41,847 nt of DNA from HK-STAS-PATE-42 sp964461505 (GCA_964461505.1 CAYWUW010000004.1:1-41847), one strand, 5' to 3'. Positions 16,094-25,083 are shown, numbered from the stretch's first letter. Program-made: numbers and translations. The notes: generated from the letters alone by a model not told the origin.

Positions 16094-18826
16094 ATGAAAT
16101 TAGATAAAAAAAAGATTTTGAATAAAGCCAGCTCCCTTAAAAGCTCGGCTCAATCTAAAATTTCTAAAACCAGCAAAAATCAAAAACCCCTTAACTACAA
16201 AAATCTTTCTAGCCCTCTAGTTAAAAAAACCTCTACCAAAAAAGGAATCTTAAACCGCCGCTCATCCTCTAAACCTGTTAATGTTAAGCTTAATGGTCTA
16301 GGAAAGCCTCCACAGGGCCGAATTAAAAAAGCTCTTTGGTATGCTCACCCTAAACGATTCTTTAAGTTTATCTTCAGTAAACAAGGGCTCTTTTTTAGCC
16401 TTAAGGCTGCCGGAATTGGCCTCTTGCTGTTTGGCCTGCTAATATTCGGCCTTTTTGCTTATTATCGTAAAGATTTAAATAAGCTTAAGCCAGAAGAAAT
16501 CGCCGCTCGAATTCAAAACAGCGGTGTAAAATATTATGATCGCACTGGCCAAGTTCTATTATGGGAACAAAAAGGTCAAAAAGATCGCACCGTTGTTGAA
16601 AGCGATCAGATTTCTGACAAAATCAAGCAAGCCACCATCGCCCTAGAAGACCGCCGCTTTAATTCTCACCGTGGTTTTGACCCAAGAGGTCTTCTACGCG
16701 CCTTTTTACGCAACAGCTCTAGTGGTGATGCCACCAGCCAGGGTGGTTCTACCATAACTCAGCAGCTTGTTAAAAATGAACTGCTCACAACAGAAAAAAG
16801 CTATTCGCGTAAGCTTAAAGAACTAATTCTCGCCATAGAGGTCGAACGAACCTATTCTAAAGATCAAATCTTAACCCTCTATCTTAATTCTAATAACTAC
16901 GGAGGAACCGCTACCGGAGTTGAACGAGCCGCTCAGCGTTATTTTGGAGATAACAAACACGCTAAAGATCTTACTCTTTCAGAATCCGTTTTTCTTGCCG
17001 CTCTTCCGCAAAGCCCATCTCGGTACGATCCTTACCGCGATTCCTTTAAACCAGATTTACTTAAGGCTAGAATGAATGCCGCGCTTAAAGGCATGGTTGA
17101 ACTCGGCTACATCTCACAACAAGAGGCCGATAGTGTAGATGTTATGGCTGTGCTAGATCAAGTTCAGCCCAAAGAACTTGCTCTTAGAGGTCAGTACGAT
17201 GGTATTAAAGCTCCACATTTTGTGCTTGAAGTCGAAAAAGAGCTCGAAGAAAAGTTTGGCAACAAGAACCTTCAAACCAGCGGTTACAAAGTTATTACCA
17301 CTTTAGATTGGGATATGCAGCAAATTGCAGATCAACAAGTTGCTTCTGGCATGGCTCGAGTTGTTGCCGGGGGAGGTGATAATGCAGCTCTAGTTTCTGT
17401 AGATGTTCAAACCGGACAAGTCCTGTCTTACGTTGGCAGCCGCGATTTTAACTACGAAGGCTTTGGGCAATATAACGAGGCTGCCGAACCACGCCAACCC
17501 GGAAGTAGCATTAAGCCTTTTGCTTACGCCAAGCTTTTTGAAAGCCCAAACTGGGGCCCAGGTAGCACAATTTTAGACACCCCTAAAACCTGGAAGGGCC
17601 TAGGTGATAATGGCGGTGATTATTCTCCAAACGATTTCGACAATAAGTTTAAGGGGCCGATGTCTATCCGCAACGCTTTACCAGAATCTAGAAACCTTCC
17701 CGCTCTTCGTGCCATTGAAACGGCCGGAGTCGAACCAACCGTTCAACTTGCCAAAGCCATGGGCGATAAAGATCTCTGCGAACTAACCAAAGCAGCCAAA
17801 AAAACTTACAGCATTGCTGTAGTTCTCGGAGGTTGTGAGGTTAAGTTAGAAGAGCATGTCCAAGCCTATTCCACGTTCGCTAGAGCAGGAAAGTACAAAC
17901 CTCAAGCTAAAGTTCTTCGTGTTGAAACTCCAACCGGAGAAGTTATTGATGAATGGAAGGATACTTCTGGTGAACAGGTTCTTAACCCAGAAATAGCCTG
18001 GCTCATGGGGGATATTTTAAGCGATGATAATGCGCGTTCTGGAACCTTCGGTCATAACAGTCGAGATATTGTTATTCCGGGAATTAAAGCTGCTGCTAAA
18101 ACCGGAACAACCAACCGTAACGCCGAAGGGTGGATGATGGGCTACACCGCTAAAATTGCCACTGGAGTTGTTGTTGACCGTAGCGATAGAGGCGGTATGC
18201 ATGCTATCACTAGCCGCATGACCGGTCCAATATACACTGGTTTCATGAAAGATGTCTATAAGCTTAAGGGCTGGAAGTCAGAAGATTTCTTCGAAAAGCC
18301 AGCCGGAATCCAACAGCTTACAGTCGATGGTCGTACAGATTTCTTCCAGAGTTGGTTCAAAAAACCAAAAGAACTCCCAGGTAAAGAATTTACTGTTGAT
18401 CGCGTTTCTAAAAAACTAGCCGGAGCCTGTACTCCAGAAGGAGCTAAAGAAAAGATCCAAGCCTCCGCTGTTAGAACCGGAGAAGGCGAAGAGGATGTCG
18501 AATACCAAGCCGCAGGATACGATCTCAAAAACGAAGACAACTTCCATAAGTGTGAAGATATTAAACCTCTGGCTTCACCTATAAATTACAGTAGCGCTGG
18601 CTCCGGAAAGTACAACTTAAACTTTAGCGTAACCCAAGGAACTCACGGCCTTCAGAGTGTCTCGCTTTATATTGATGGCAATCTTGTACAAAGTCTAAGC
18701 CCAGCTTCTGGTCTAAATAGTATTCAGGTTAATGTAGGGGCAGGAGTTGCACACACCGCTAAAGTGGTAGTTCTAGACGCCGGCTATTATAGCGCCGAAT
18801 CAAGCGTAACTCTTCCCGCCAACTAA
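16094..18826 (+). CDS. mrcA: Class A penicillin-binding protein 1A, glycosyltransferase-transpeptidase (910 aa)
   Basis: This bifunctional enzyme polymerises glycan strands and crosslinks peptides on the outer face of the membrane. A basic N-terminus of about 95 residues precedes a single membrane helix (about 103-124). The GT51 domain shows EDRRFNSHRGFD (about 184), the GGSTITQQLVKN motif and RKLKELILAIEVE. The transpeptidase domain has S-S-I-K with the active Ser near residue 470, S-R-N (ESRNLPA) and K-T-G-T (about 668). About 120 residues follow, ending in an Ig-like or beta-rich domain. The long lysine-rich cytoplasmic N-terminus is unusual. Confidence 0.95.
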   Translation: MKLDKKKILNKASSLKSSAQSKISKTSKNQKPLNYKNLSSPLVKKTSTKKGILNRRSSSKPVNVKLNGLGKPPQGRIKKALWYAHPKRFFKFIFSKQGLFFSLKAAGIGLLLFGLLIFGLFAYYRKDLNKLKPEEIAARIQNSGVKYYDRTGQVLLWEQKGQKDRTVVESDQISDKIKQATIALEDRRFNSHRGFDPRGLLRAFLRNSSSGDATSQGGSTITQQLVKNELLTTEKSYSRKLKELILAIEVERTYSKDQILTLYLNSNNYGGTATGVERAAQRYFGDNKHAKDLTLSESVFLAALPQSPSRYDPYRDSFKPDLLKARMNAALKGMVELGYISQQEADSVDVMAVLDQVQPKELALRGQYDGIKAPHFVLEVEKELEEKFGNKNLQTSGYKVITTLDWDMQQIADQQVASGMARVVAGGGDNAALVSVDVQTGQVLSYVGSRDFNYEGFGQYNEAAEPRQPGSSIKPFAYAKLFESPNWGPGSTILDTPKTWKGLGDNGGDYSPNDFDNKFKGPMSIRNALPESRNLPALRAIETAGVEPTVQLAKAMGDKDLCELTKAAKKTYSIAVVLGGCEVKLEEHVQAYSTFARAGKYKPQAKVLRVETPTGEVIDEWKDTSGEQVLNPEIAWLMGDILSDDNARSGTFGHNSRDIVIPGIKAAAKTGTTNRNAEGWMMGYTAKIATGVVVDRSDRGGMHAITSRMTGPIYTGFMKDVYKLKGWKSEDFFEKPAGIQQLTVDGRTDFFQSWFKKPKELPGKEFTVDRVSKKLAGACTPEGAKEKIQASAVRTGEGEEDVEYQAAGYDLKNEDNFHKCEDIKPLASPINYSSAGSGKYNLNFSVTQGTHGLQSVSLYIDGNLVQSLSPASGLNSIQVNVGAGVAHTAKVVVLDAGYYSAESSVTLPAN

Positions 18827-18845
18827 GGCTAGAACTCTACAAGGT

Positions 18846-18854
18846 TGGTATAAT
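18846..18854 (+). promoter_or_regulatory. Extended -10 promoter of the acetyltransferase pair, leaderless
   Basis: TGGTATAAT (perfect -10 at 18849-18854) lies seven bases before ATG 18862, placing the transcription start at or next to the start codon. No convincing -35. Confidence 0.65.
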
Positions 18855-18861
18855 ATTCCAT

Positions 18862-19473
18862 ATGATATTTTCCCTATCCTCTGTTTTTGAAAAACCTGAA
18901 TTGCTAACTTATAAGCTTATTTTGGGTGATCAAGATGAGGCTGTACTTAGACCACTGGTTGTAACGGATGAGGATAATCTCGATGCTTTTTTAAACGCAC
19001 TATCTGATGAAACGAGAGCTTTTATATTGCCCCCAGAAACTCCCCTGCCAAAGGCATCTAAGCTTTGTGGAGAAATAAATAATGGAGATAAGCTAAGACT
19101 TGTTGTAGAAACGGAGGCGGATTCGGTATCTGAGAATAAGATTATTGCTTTGTTGGAGTTTAGCTTTAAAATTCCTGCTGGAGATGTAGAACGATTTAAG
19201 GCTTACAGATATGATTTAGATGATGAAAAAGATTGTAGGTTTGGGCCTACGATTGCTGATGATTATCAAAACACCGGTCTCGGCGTAAAGCTTTTTACTT
19301 ATGTGACTGATATCGTGCGAAAGCTTGGAAAAGAGCGTATAATTCTTTGGGACGGCGTGCTTAAAGAAAACCAAAGGGCAGTTCACTACTTTGAGAAGAA
19401 TGGCTTTAGGCTAGTTGGTACTTTTTATGATGAGGGTGATGAAATGATCGATATGATATTGGAGTTAAAATGA
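18862..19473 (+). CDS. GNAT-family N-acetyltransferase (203 aa)
   Basis: The C-terminal half has the GNAT core: strand 4 RFGPTIADDYQNTGLGVKLFTYV, matching the Q/R-x-x-G-x-G/A acetyl-CoA loop (Q-N-T-G-L-G), then the terminal ERIILWDGVLKENQRAVHYFEKNGFRLVGTF with the N-x-x-A-x-x-x-Y/F-x-K-x-G-F signature. The substrate is unknown. It overlaps the next gene by ATGA, so the two are translationally coupled. The sense strand is richer in G than most neighbours, and it has one iterated-motif copy near its start. Confidence 0.85.
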   Translation: MIFSLSSVFEKPELLTYKLILGDQDEAVLRPLVVTDEDNLDAFLNALSDETRAFILPPETPLPKASKLCGEINNGDKLRLVVETEADSVSENKIIALLEFSFKIPAGDVERFKAYRYDLDDEKDCRFGPTIADDYQNTGLGVKLFTYVTDIVRKLGKERIILWDGVLKENQRAVHYFEKNGFRLVGTFYDEGDEMIDMILELK

Positions 19474-19925
19474 GTAAAATTGTACCAGCAGATTTTCAGG
19501 TTCCAGAGAAGTTAGAAACAGAGACTTTTCGCCTTAGAATGTTAACTGTTAACGATGTTGTTAAAGACTACGACGCCGTGATGTCTAGCGTAGATCATCT
19601 GCAGGGCTTCTTTGGAGAAAGATCAAGATGGCCATCGCAAGATCTTACTTTAGAGCAAGACTTAATAGATTTAGGTTGGCACCAAAAAGAGTTTCAGATA
19701 AGATCTTCATTTGCTTATACAGTTATGGATCTTGATGAGAGTCAGTGCCTTGGTTGTGTTTACATCTTCCCTTCTGAAGATAATGAGTTTGAAGTAGATG
19801 TGTATGCGTGGGTTCGTGAGAGTGAATTAGATAAGGGTACGGATAAGGTATTATTTGAAACGGTAAAAGTATGGGTAGAATCCGAATGGCCATTTAACAG
19901 TGTTCGTTATCCCGGGAGAGAGTAG
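19470..19925 (+). CDS. GNAT-like protein, coupled to the preceding acetyltransferase (151 aa)
   Basis: The start overlaps the previous stop in ATGA. Features resembling a GNAT fold are LETETFRLRMLTVNDVVKDYDAVM at the start and SFAYTVMDLDESQCLGCVYIFPSE and FEVDVYAWVRESELDKG in the middle. The usual acetyl-CoA pyrophosphate loop is hard to see, so it may be catalytically altered or act only with its partner. It ends inside a hairpin that serves as terminator. Confidence 0.7.
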   Translation: MSKIVPADFQVPEKLETETFRLRMLTVNDVVKDYDAVMSSVDHLQGFFGERSRWPSQDLTLEQDLIDLGWHQKEFQIRSSFAYTVMDLDESQCLGCVYIFPSEDNEFEVDVYAWVRESELDKGTDKVLFETVKVWVESEWPFNSVRYPGRE

Positions 19926-19934
19926 ACTCTCTCC
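19915..19934. terminator. Hairpin between convergent genes
   Basis: GGAGAGAG, loop TAGA (holding the stop codon), then CTCTCTCC. It lies between convergent genes ending at 19925 and 19957 and lacks a long T-run. Confidence 0.55.
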
Positions 19935-19956
19935 AAGCCACCTTTAGAGGTCTAAG

Positions 19957-21711
19957 CTATACGTTGTTTGGGTCGTTTAAGGCTTCTGGCTCTTCATCTG
20001 CAGTATAACCAACAATTTGTTCAATATGTTTCTGCCTAAACTTCTTAAACTCTAATTTACTAAGGCCACTTCTTTGTAAGAATGAACCAATCTTTTCGGA
20101 GCCAATAAAGTGTGGAAGCATTACATAATCTGCACCAAGCTCGTAAAGCTCTGCTGCGTGCGCCGTACTATCGGCAGAACAAATCAAAACAGCTTTAGAA
20201 TCGGTCTTTTTCAAAACTTTTGTAATAAGCTCATTGGTTGCAAAGTCCGAAATAGTCGAAACTACCAACTTGGCTTTTTCAACTTGCAGTTCTTCCATAA
20301 TCTCCGGATCCCCAACATCTCCATACAAAAGATTAAGTTGTTGGCGTTCTAGCATCTCAATAACTTCAGGGTCATAATCTACCACCACAAAACGCTTCTT
20401 CATTTTTTTAAAAGTACGAATAAATTCCGCTCCACCTTTTCTATATCCTAAAAGGATAATTGGATAACTCTGCAAAGTTACCGGCTGTTCTAATTTTGTA
20501 ATTCTTCTTTCAAACAACTTAAGCTTAGGCTCTAGCAACTCAAACAATTGATCATCATACTTCATCATATAAGTTGAGGCCACAAAACTGAATATGGCCA
20601 CAAGCGTAATTGTTGCCTTGGCTTTTTCGCTAGCCAAGCCATAACCAACCGCCGAATATAAAAAGATTAAAGAAAATTCACTAACTTGCCCCAAGGCCAC
20701 AGCAGATTTAAAACTAGCTCTTTTTGTATAACCGCTTAAGCCTAAAGATGCCAGAACCGAAATCGGCTTTAAAACCACCACTACTAAGCTTAATATCAAG
20801 GCCGGAACCAAAACCCCCAGCAAGTTCGCCGGAACCAGCTCTAGGCCTAAAACAATAAAAAAGATCACAATAAAAAAATCTCTCAACGGCTTTAATCTAG
20901 CAGAGATTTCATGGCTAACACCAATTCCGCCCATGCTTATTCCTGCTAAAAGAGCCCCAATCTCTAACGAAAACCCCACTTTTTCAAACAAGATTGCAAA
21001 GCCAAACCCCCAGCCCAGCGCAAACAACATCATTAATTCCCTCGAATCACCCAAGCTCTTATTAAGCTTAGGCAACAATTCTTTTGAAGATAAATATAGA
21101 ACGCCGCTCACCAAAACTCCTCGCACCAGCAAAAAAGTAAGATCCAAAACAGAAGATTCTCCACCTCCTTGTGCCGATAAATAAACCTTTCCAACCGTTG
21201 CAACAACATCTTGCAAAATTAGAACTCCCACCACAATTTGTGCATAAAGCCTGGTCAATTCTTTTTTGTCATTTAGAATCTTAACAATAATAATTGTGCT
21301 ACTAAGCGCTAAGCTTAAGCCAACAATAAAGCCTTCTAGGCCCGTAAAACCAAGCCAGTTCGCCACAAAAGCTCCCGCTACGGTTGTCACCGCAACCTGA
21401 ATTAAAGTTGTCGAAGCAATCACTTTGCCCAATCTAAAAACCGCTCTTAAGTTTAGTTCTAAGCCAATAACAAACAAAAGCAGAGCCACACCAATATTCC
21501 CAAAAACCCCAAAAGCACTTTCGTTATGAACAATATTCAAAAGCGTTGGACCAACAATAATTCCAGTTAAAATATGCCCAATAATCAGAGGTTGCCTAAA
21601 GCGGTGCATAATTAAGGCTACTAACGAGCCAACCACCACCACTAAGCTTAATTCTGCAAACAAACTACTCCCGTGCATTAAACTTAAGTTTAGCATTAAA
21701 ACGCCAAACAA
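19957..21711 (-). CDS. CPA2-family cation:proton antiporter with RCK/TrkA-N domain (584 aa)
   Basis: About twelve membrane helices cover residues 10-390, including the CPA2 signatures QPLIIGHILTGIIVGPTLL, FVIGLELNLRAVFRLG and GLSLALSSTIIIVKIL. They are followed by a cytoplasmic Rossmann domain from about residue 415 (YPIILLGYRKGGAEF...FVVVDYDPEV...LLYGDVGDPEIMEEL). This is the KefB/KefC/GerN layout for K+ or Na+ exchange against H+. The Rossmann loop reads GYRKGG rather than the usual GxGxxG, so nucleotide binding may be altered. The start is uncertain (Met at 1, 6 or 12). It runs convergent to the acetyltransferases. Confidence 0.88.
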   Translation of the reverse strand: MFGVLMLNLSLMHGSSLFAELSLVVVVGSLVALIMHRFRQPLIIGHILTGIIVGPTLLNIVHNESAFGVFGNIGVALLLFVIGLELNLRAVFRLGKVIASTTLIQVAVTTVAGAFVANWLGFTGLEGFIVGLSLALSSTIIIVKILNDKKELTRLYAQIVVGVLILQDVVATVGKVYLSAQGGGESSVLDLTFLLVRGVLVSGVLYLSSKELLPKLNKSLGDSRELMMLFALGWGFGFAILFEKVGFSLEIGALLAGISMGGIGVSHEISARLKPLRDFFIVIFFIVLGLELVPANLLGVLVPALILSLVVVVLKPISVLASLGLSGYTKRASFKSAVALGQVSEFSLIFLYSAVGYGLASEKAKATITLVAIFSFVASTYMMKYDDQLFELLEPKLKLFERRITKLEQPVTLQSYPIILLGYRKGGAEFIRTFKKMKKRFVVVDYDPEVIEMLERQQLNLLYGDVGDPEIMEELQVEKAKLVVSTISDFATNELITKVLKKTDSKAVLICSADSTAHAAELYELGADYVMLPHFIGSEKIGSFLQRSGLSKLEFKKFRQKHIEQIVGYTADEEPEALNDPNNV

Positions 21712-21733
21712 TTCTCTAAAAACTAAGTAGGAG

Positions 21734-21747
21734 TATACTTAAGCTTA
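21734..21747 (+). promoter_or_regulatory. Promoter fused to the iterated motif (TATACT + TAAGCTTA)
   Basis: TATACT at 21734-21739 runs directly into TAAGCTTAG, 25 bases before ATG 21765. The same composite stands before tRNA-Arg (29226) and tRNA-Ala (40973, minus strand). Confidence 0.5.
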
Positions 21748-21764
21748 GTAAAAAGCAAAGCTTT

Positions 21765-22103
21765 ATGTCTCAAGAGCCAGAAAAGTTCGAACAAGAACGT
21801 GACCAGCGCAAAGAAAAGCGCCGCAAGCACAAAAAAGACCGCAGGCAAGCCGAGTTTCTCAATAATATCTCAGAAGGCAAGTGGCGCAAGCTTGGAGCCA
21901 TTGCCTCTTGGGTCGGCTACAGAGTTTCAATTGAGGGCGAGCAAGAAATTGTCCCCGTCCGCCGCGGTGCCTCTAAAACAGAACTCGCCACCATCAGCAA
22001 GAACCTCAAACGCTACATCCGCCGCAAACACCAAATTCAAGCAGAGCCCAAAAACAAACAAAAACGAAGACGAGCCAGAAAGAATCCTAAAATACAGCGC
22101 TGA
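21765..22103 (+). CDS. Small very basic protein, unknown (112 aa)
   Basis: Highly charged: the first 30 residues alternate Glu, Lys and Arg, a central hydrophobic-polar segment (GKWRKLGAIASWVGYRVSIEG) could be a small fold, and the C-terminus is Lys/Arg-rich. No family recognised; an RNA- or DNA-binding role is inferred from charge only. A longer open frame in +1 (21799 onward) covers the same DNA. I prefer this one because it has an upstream promoter, begins at the first ATG and ends before the next promoter. Confidence 0.6.
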   Translation: MSQEPEKFEQERDQRKEKRRKHKKDRRQAEFLNNISEGKWRKLGAIASWVGYRVSIEGEQEIVPVRRGASKTELATISKNLKRYIRRKHQIQAEPKNKQKRRRARKNPKIQR

Positions 22104-22149
22104 GTTACTTCTACCAATCTTATCAACATTTAAAGCCAGCTCTCATTTA

Positions 22150-22178
22150 TTGACTATAGACACTAATTATGCTAGTAT
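22150..22178 (+). promoter_or_regulatory. Promoter TTGACT-17-TAGTAT, leaderless
   Basis: TTGACT (22150-22155), a 17-bp spacer and TAGTAT (22173-22178) with TG one base before. ATG 22186 is seven bases on. This decides the start of the next gene. Confidence 0.75.
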
Positions 22179-22185
22179 ATTTAGT

Positions 22186-22692
22186 ATGTACAGTACTCCA
22201 GAACTAGGGTCGGTCGACTTAAATGGTGTTGACCCGGAGCTTTTAAAGAGTCACCTAGAAGCCATTGGCCGACACTGGGACGCTATCGCAGACCATGATC
22301 CGGGCTATGGTTATGGCTATTGGAAAACATTAAGTTTAGCTAATCTTGCCGTTCACTTAAGCGGCGGAACAGTCTGGAGTAGGAATTCTTTAACAGGGGG
22401 AGTTTCAGCAACATCCGGCAATCGACAGCTGGCTAAGAGCTATCTTAATATAGTTACTGAGCGCAAGCTGTTTGAGAGGTATGGCATCGAGAGTCATCAG
22501 GATAGAATTTTAGTAGGTTTGGGCTCCCGCGTATTTAGCCACGCTATTCGGCCAACGCACCCAGGAGCTGAGGTGGGTGAGGTTATCTTACAATCAATGA
22601 GATTGGGGGATATGGACTCGACTTCGCAAGGCTTAATCCGCACTATATTTGGGCCCTCTCCTCTGTTTGAAACAGAACTTGTTAGGGGCTAA
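22186..22692 (+). CDS. Unknown protein (168 aa), start set by promoter
   Basis: The frame stays open upstream to 21799, but a near-consensus promoter inside that stretch places transcription start at ATG 22186, so I use the shorter form (MYSTPELGSVDLNGVD...). The product is soluble, with a Gly/Tyr-rich HDPGYGYGYWK turn and a His-containing C-terminus. I do not recognise a family. No iterated-motif copy lies in it, unlike most genes here. Confidence 0.55.
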   Translation: MYSTPELGSVDLNGVDPELLKSHLEAIGRHWDAIADHDPGYGYGYWKTLSLANLAVHLSGGTVWSRNSLTGGVSATSGNRQLAKSYLNIVTERKLFERYGIESHQDRILVGLGSRVFSHAIRPTHPGAEVGEVILQSMRLGDMDSTSQGLIRTIFGPSPLFETELVRG

Positions 22693-22718
22693 AAGCGTTA
22701 AGCTTAATAAGATCTTTT

Positions 22719-22796
22719 TGGTACTCCGGATAGGACTCGAACCTATGACCTGGCGGGTAGAAGCCGCCCGCTCTAATCCAACTGAGCTACCGGAGC
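22719..22796 (-). tRNA. tRNA-Arg(TCT), CCA encoded
   Basis: Minus-strand cloverleaf: acceptor GCTCCGG with CCGGAGT (G-U at the end), D arm GCTCAGTTGGATTAGAGC, anticodon stem GGCGG/CCGCC with loop CTTCTAC giving TCT, and T arm ATAGG TTCGAGT CCTAT. Discriminator A and CCA are encoded. Confidence 0.95.
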
Positions 22797-22914
22797 ACGT
22801 ATTTTTTGCCAAAAGCAATATAAAATAGTATAACTTAATCACCCCTTTAAATCCAACACACAAAAAAATAACTAAACTTAAACTCAAAACTTAAGCTAAA
22901 GATAGCGCCTATGT

Positions 22915-22920
22915 TAAAAT
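22915..22920 (+). promoter_or_regulatory. Extended -10 of the FtsA-like gene
   Basis: TGTTAAAAT with the hexamer at 22915-22920, 42 bases before ATG 22963. No Shine-Dalgarno seen in the leader. Confidence 0.5.
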
Positions 22921-22962
22921 AGAAAGACTAAAGAACCCTAAAAATCTTTAGGCTGCTAATTT

Positions 22963-24351
22963 ATGGATTTTCGCCAAAAAGCAAAACTAAAACAAGGCAT
23001 TAGCTCTAAAATTAAGAACTCTAGCGCAGTTTTTGCTAAGCTTAAATCCAGAATATTCACCAAACCCAGCACTAATTCTCAAAACTCAAACACTGAAGAT
23101 TCAAACTCTGGCCGCCAAATAATTTCCGCATTAGATATCGGAACAGAATACGTTAAGGCCTTAGTTGCAGAGGTCGAAGGCGATAATATTAACGTCATTG
23201 GCGTATCCAAAAAACACCAAAGCCTAACAGATATGTACGCCGGAGCCATCGCCGACATTGCCGGAGTAGTAGATAACTGCGAAGCCGCACTAGCCGAGGC
23301 CGAAAACATGGCTGGCCAAAACGTCTCAAAATCAGTTTTAGGAATCGCCGGAGAACTCGTTCGCGGCATCACCTACACCATCACCTACAAACGCGCCGAT
23401 GCCGAAGCCCAAATTACCGCCGCCGAAATGCAGCTTGTTATAGAAAAAGCCCAAGCCCAATCTAAACTTAAGGCCGCTCGCCAACTAGCCGAAGAAACCG
23501 GAGAAGAAGACATCGATGTTAAACTAATCAATTCTGCCATCGTTGCCATGTATGTTGATGGCTATAAAATCTCTAACCCAATCGGCTTTCAGGGCGCCAA
23601 ACTTTCCATCCGCCTTTATTCCGCCTTTGCCCCAATGGTTCACATCGGCGCACTTCAACAGGTTGCCACGCAGCTAGATCTAGACTTAATGGCCATCGCC
23701 GCCGAACCATTTGCCGTTTCTAGAACAGTTATCGGAACCGATCCATCAAGCGCAGTTTCTGCCATTTTAATCGATGTCGGAGGCGGAACCTGCGACCTCG
23801 CTTTTGTAGAAGATGGCGGAGTTCAAGGAACACGCTCTTTTGGAATCGGCGGACGCAGCTTTACAAAAGCCATTGCCGAAGATTTAGGAATTAGCTTTGC
23901 CAGAGCCGAAGAGCTAAAAGTTAATCTTAGCTCTACCGCCTATTCACCAAGTCAGCGCGCTGCCGCCACAAAAGCTCTACAAAAAACCACCGAAGTCTGG
24001 CTGGCCGGAATCGAACTCTGCATCTCTGAATTCGTAGAAGAGCAGGGTGAAAAATACGGAGCCCTCCCAAGCATCATCATGCTCTGTGGAGGCGGTTCAT
24101 CTCTTGCAATGCTACCGCAAGCCCTTAACACAAACGAGGAATGGTCTAAAGAGCTACCCTTTACCCACAAGCCACGTGTTGGCTTAATTAAAGCCGATGC
24201 CGCCAAGGGAATCATAGATCTCACCGAAAAAGTCTCTGACCATACTTTTATCACCGCGCTAGGCTTACTCCGAGTTGGCCAAGACACAATGATTTCTGCA
24301 GAGCCAGAATCCAAGCTCAAAGAATCCTTCAAAAAAGTCCTCCGAACCTAA
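22963..24351 (+). CDS. ftsA: FtsA-like actin-family ATPase (462 aa)
   Basis: It starts with a charged leader of about 45 residues, then the first phosphate loop SALDIGTEYVKALVAEV. The SHS2-type insertion follows (VVDNCEAALAEAENMAGQ...VLGIAGELV), then ILIDVGGGTCDLAFVEDGGV as second phosphate loop and MLCGGGSSLAMLPQAL as adenosine motif. FtsA anchors the FtsZ ring. No ftsZ or division cluster is adjacent, the C-terminus has no clear amphipathic anchor, and the related PilM of type IV pili is an alternative. Confidence 0.75.
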   Translation: MDFRQKAKLKQGISSKIKNSSAVFAKLKSRIFTKPSTNSQNSNTEDSNSGRQIISALDIGTEYVKALVAEVEGDNINVIGVSKKHQSLTDMYAGAIADIAGVVDNCEAALAEAENMAGQNVSKSVLGIAGELVRGITYTITYKRADAEAQITAAEMQLVIEKAQAQSKLKAARQLAEETGEEDIDVKLINSAIVAMYVDGYKISNPIGFQGAKLSIRLYSAFAPMVHIGALQQVATQLDLDLMAIAAEPFAVSRTVIGTDPSSAVSAILIDVGGGTCDLAFVEDGGVQGTRSFGIGGRSFTKAIAEDLGISFARAEELKVNLSSTAYSPSQRAAATKALQKTTEVWLAGIELCISEFVEEQGEKYGALPSIIMLCGGGSSLAMLPQALNTNEEWSKELPFTHKPRVGLIKADAAKGIIDLTEKVSDHTFITALGLLRVGQDTMISAEPESKLKESFKKVLRT

Positions 24352-24354
24352 AAC

Positions 24355-24735
24355 TTAGAGCTGTTCTCTCGGCTTAAGCGGAATAACTTCACCTGTATAA
24401 CCTGGATAAAGTTCTTGCTGGGGATACTCCCACAAGTACCAATGGAGATATTTGAGTCCAACTTCTACTCCAGCCGGCCTGCACTCTTTAATTAGTGCTC
24501 TACAAGTGCTAGCCGCTTCAAACCTAGACCCTCTAATGCCAACCCCAACACTAACGGTGCCAGTCTCTATATTTGTAGTTAACGTAGCAAGAAGGCCCTG
24601 TTCAGCATAAAATGCCTCAAGTATTTCTTCGCCCAACACTTCAAACTTCTCGTGTATCCTTTCTCGTCTTCCGAAAACAAAAAAACCTACAAAATCGTAG
24701 GTGGGTATTATTCTACTTGTTGCGTCTATCAACAT
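24355..24735 (-). CDS. Unknown protein (126 aa)
   Basis: A soluble alpha/beta-looking protein with YDFVGFFVFGRRERIHEKFEVL at the N-terminus, TVSVGVGIRG in the middle and a Trp/Tyr-rich C-terminal part (YLHWYLWEYPQQELYPGY). No family recognised. It converges on the FtsA-like gene with three bases between stops. It has no iterated-motif copy inside, though one lies just upstream at 24762. Confidence 0.5.
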   Translation of the reverse strand: MLIDATSRIIPTYDFVGFFVFGRRERIHEKFEVLGEEILEAFYAEQGLLATLTTNIETGTVSVGVGIRGSRFEAASTCRALIKECRPAGVEVGLKYLHWYLWEYPQQELYPGYTGEVIPLKPREQL

Positions 24736-24802
24736 ATTTGAAGAGTAAACTATCTTAGTATTAAGCTTAACAAATAAACTTAAAATATTCCAAATTTTTC
24801 TC

Positions 24803-24896
24803 TGGCGGAGGAGGGGGGATTCGAACCCCCGCGAGGACTTAACATCCCCCTACAACTTTAGCAAAGTCGCCCCTTCAGCCACTTGGGTACCCCTCC
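24803..24896 (-). tRNA. tRNA-Ser(GCT), CCA encoded
   Basis: Minus-strand class II tRNA: acceptor GGAGGGG/CTCCTCC, anticodon loop TTGCTAA in a CGACT/AGTTG stem giving GCT, a long variable arm, T arm GGGGG TTCGAAT CCCCC, discriminator G and encoded CCA. Confidence 0.93.
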
Positions 24897-24904
24897 ACAA
24901 AAAA

Positions 24905-25007
24905 CCTAAAAAGCCCTAAGCTTAATAGATTCCACTATAGATCCTCTGAATCAAGCACGTCATGGCGACATGCCATGGTTCAGAATGGAATAATCTCTAA
25001 CGAGATG
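24905..25007 (-). ncRNA. Candidate structured leader RNA upstream of tRNA-Ser
   Basis: A strong promoter at 25014-25042 would start a minus-strand transcript about 110 nt before the tRNA. It holds two clear hairpins: GGAATCATCTC/GAGATTATTCC with loop GTTA, and CATGGC/GCCATG with loop ATGTC. It may be a separate RNA or a long processed tRNA leader. No known family recognised. Confidence 0.35.
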
Positions 25008-25013
25008 ATTCCA

Positions 25014-25042
25014 ATTATACCACCGCTGATTCCATACAACAA
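25014..25042 (-). promoter_or_regulatory. Promoter TTGTTG-17-TATAAT with TG element
   Basis: On the minus strand TTGTTG (25042-25037), a 17-bp spacer and TGGTATAAT ending at 25014. It drives the spacer RNA and probably tRNA-Ser. Confidence 0.65.
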
Positions 25043-25053
25043 AGATAACAACC

Positions 25054-25083
25054 AAAAAGAGCCCCAGATTCCTCCGGAGCTCT
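25054..25083 (-). terminator. Rho-independent terminator of the aquaporin gene
   Basis: AGAGCTCC pairs with GGGGCTCT over 8 bp (one G-U), followed by TTTT, 33 bases after the aquaporin stop. Confidence 0.8.

Noticed and set aside
21799..22692. 297-aa open frame spanning two genes
   Set aside because: A near-consensus leaderless promoter at 22150-22178 sits inside it and the 21765-22103 frame covers its first part, so only the portion from 22186 is called.
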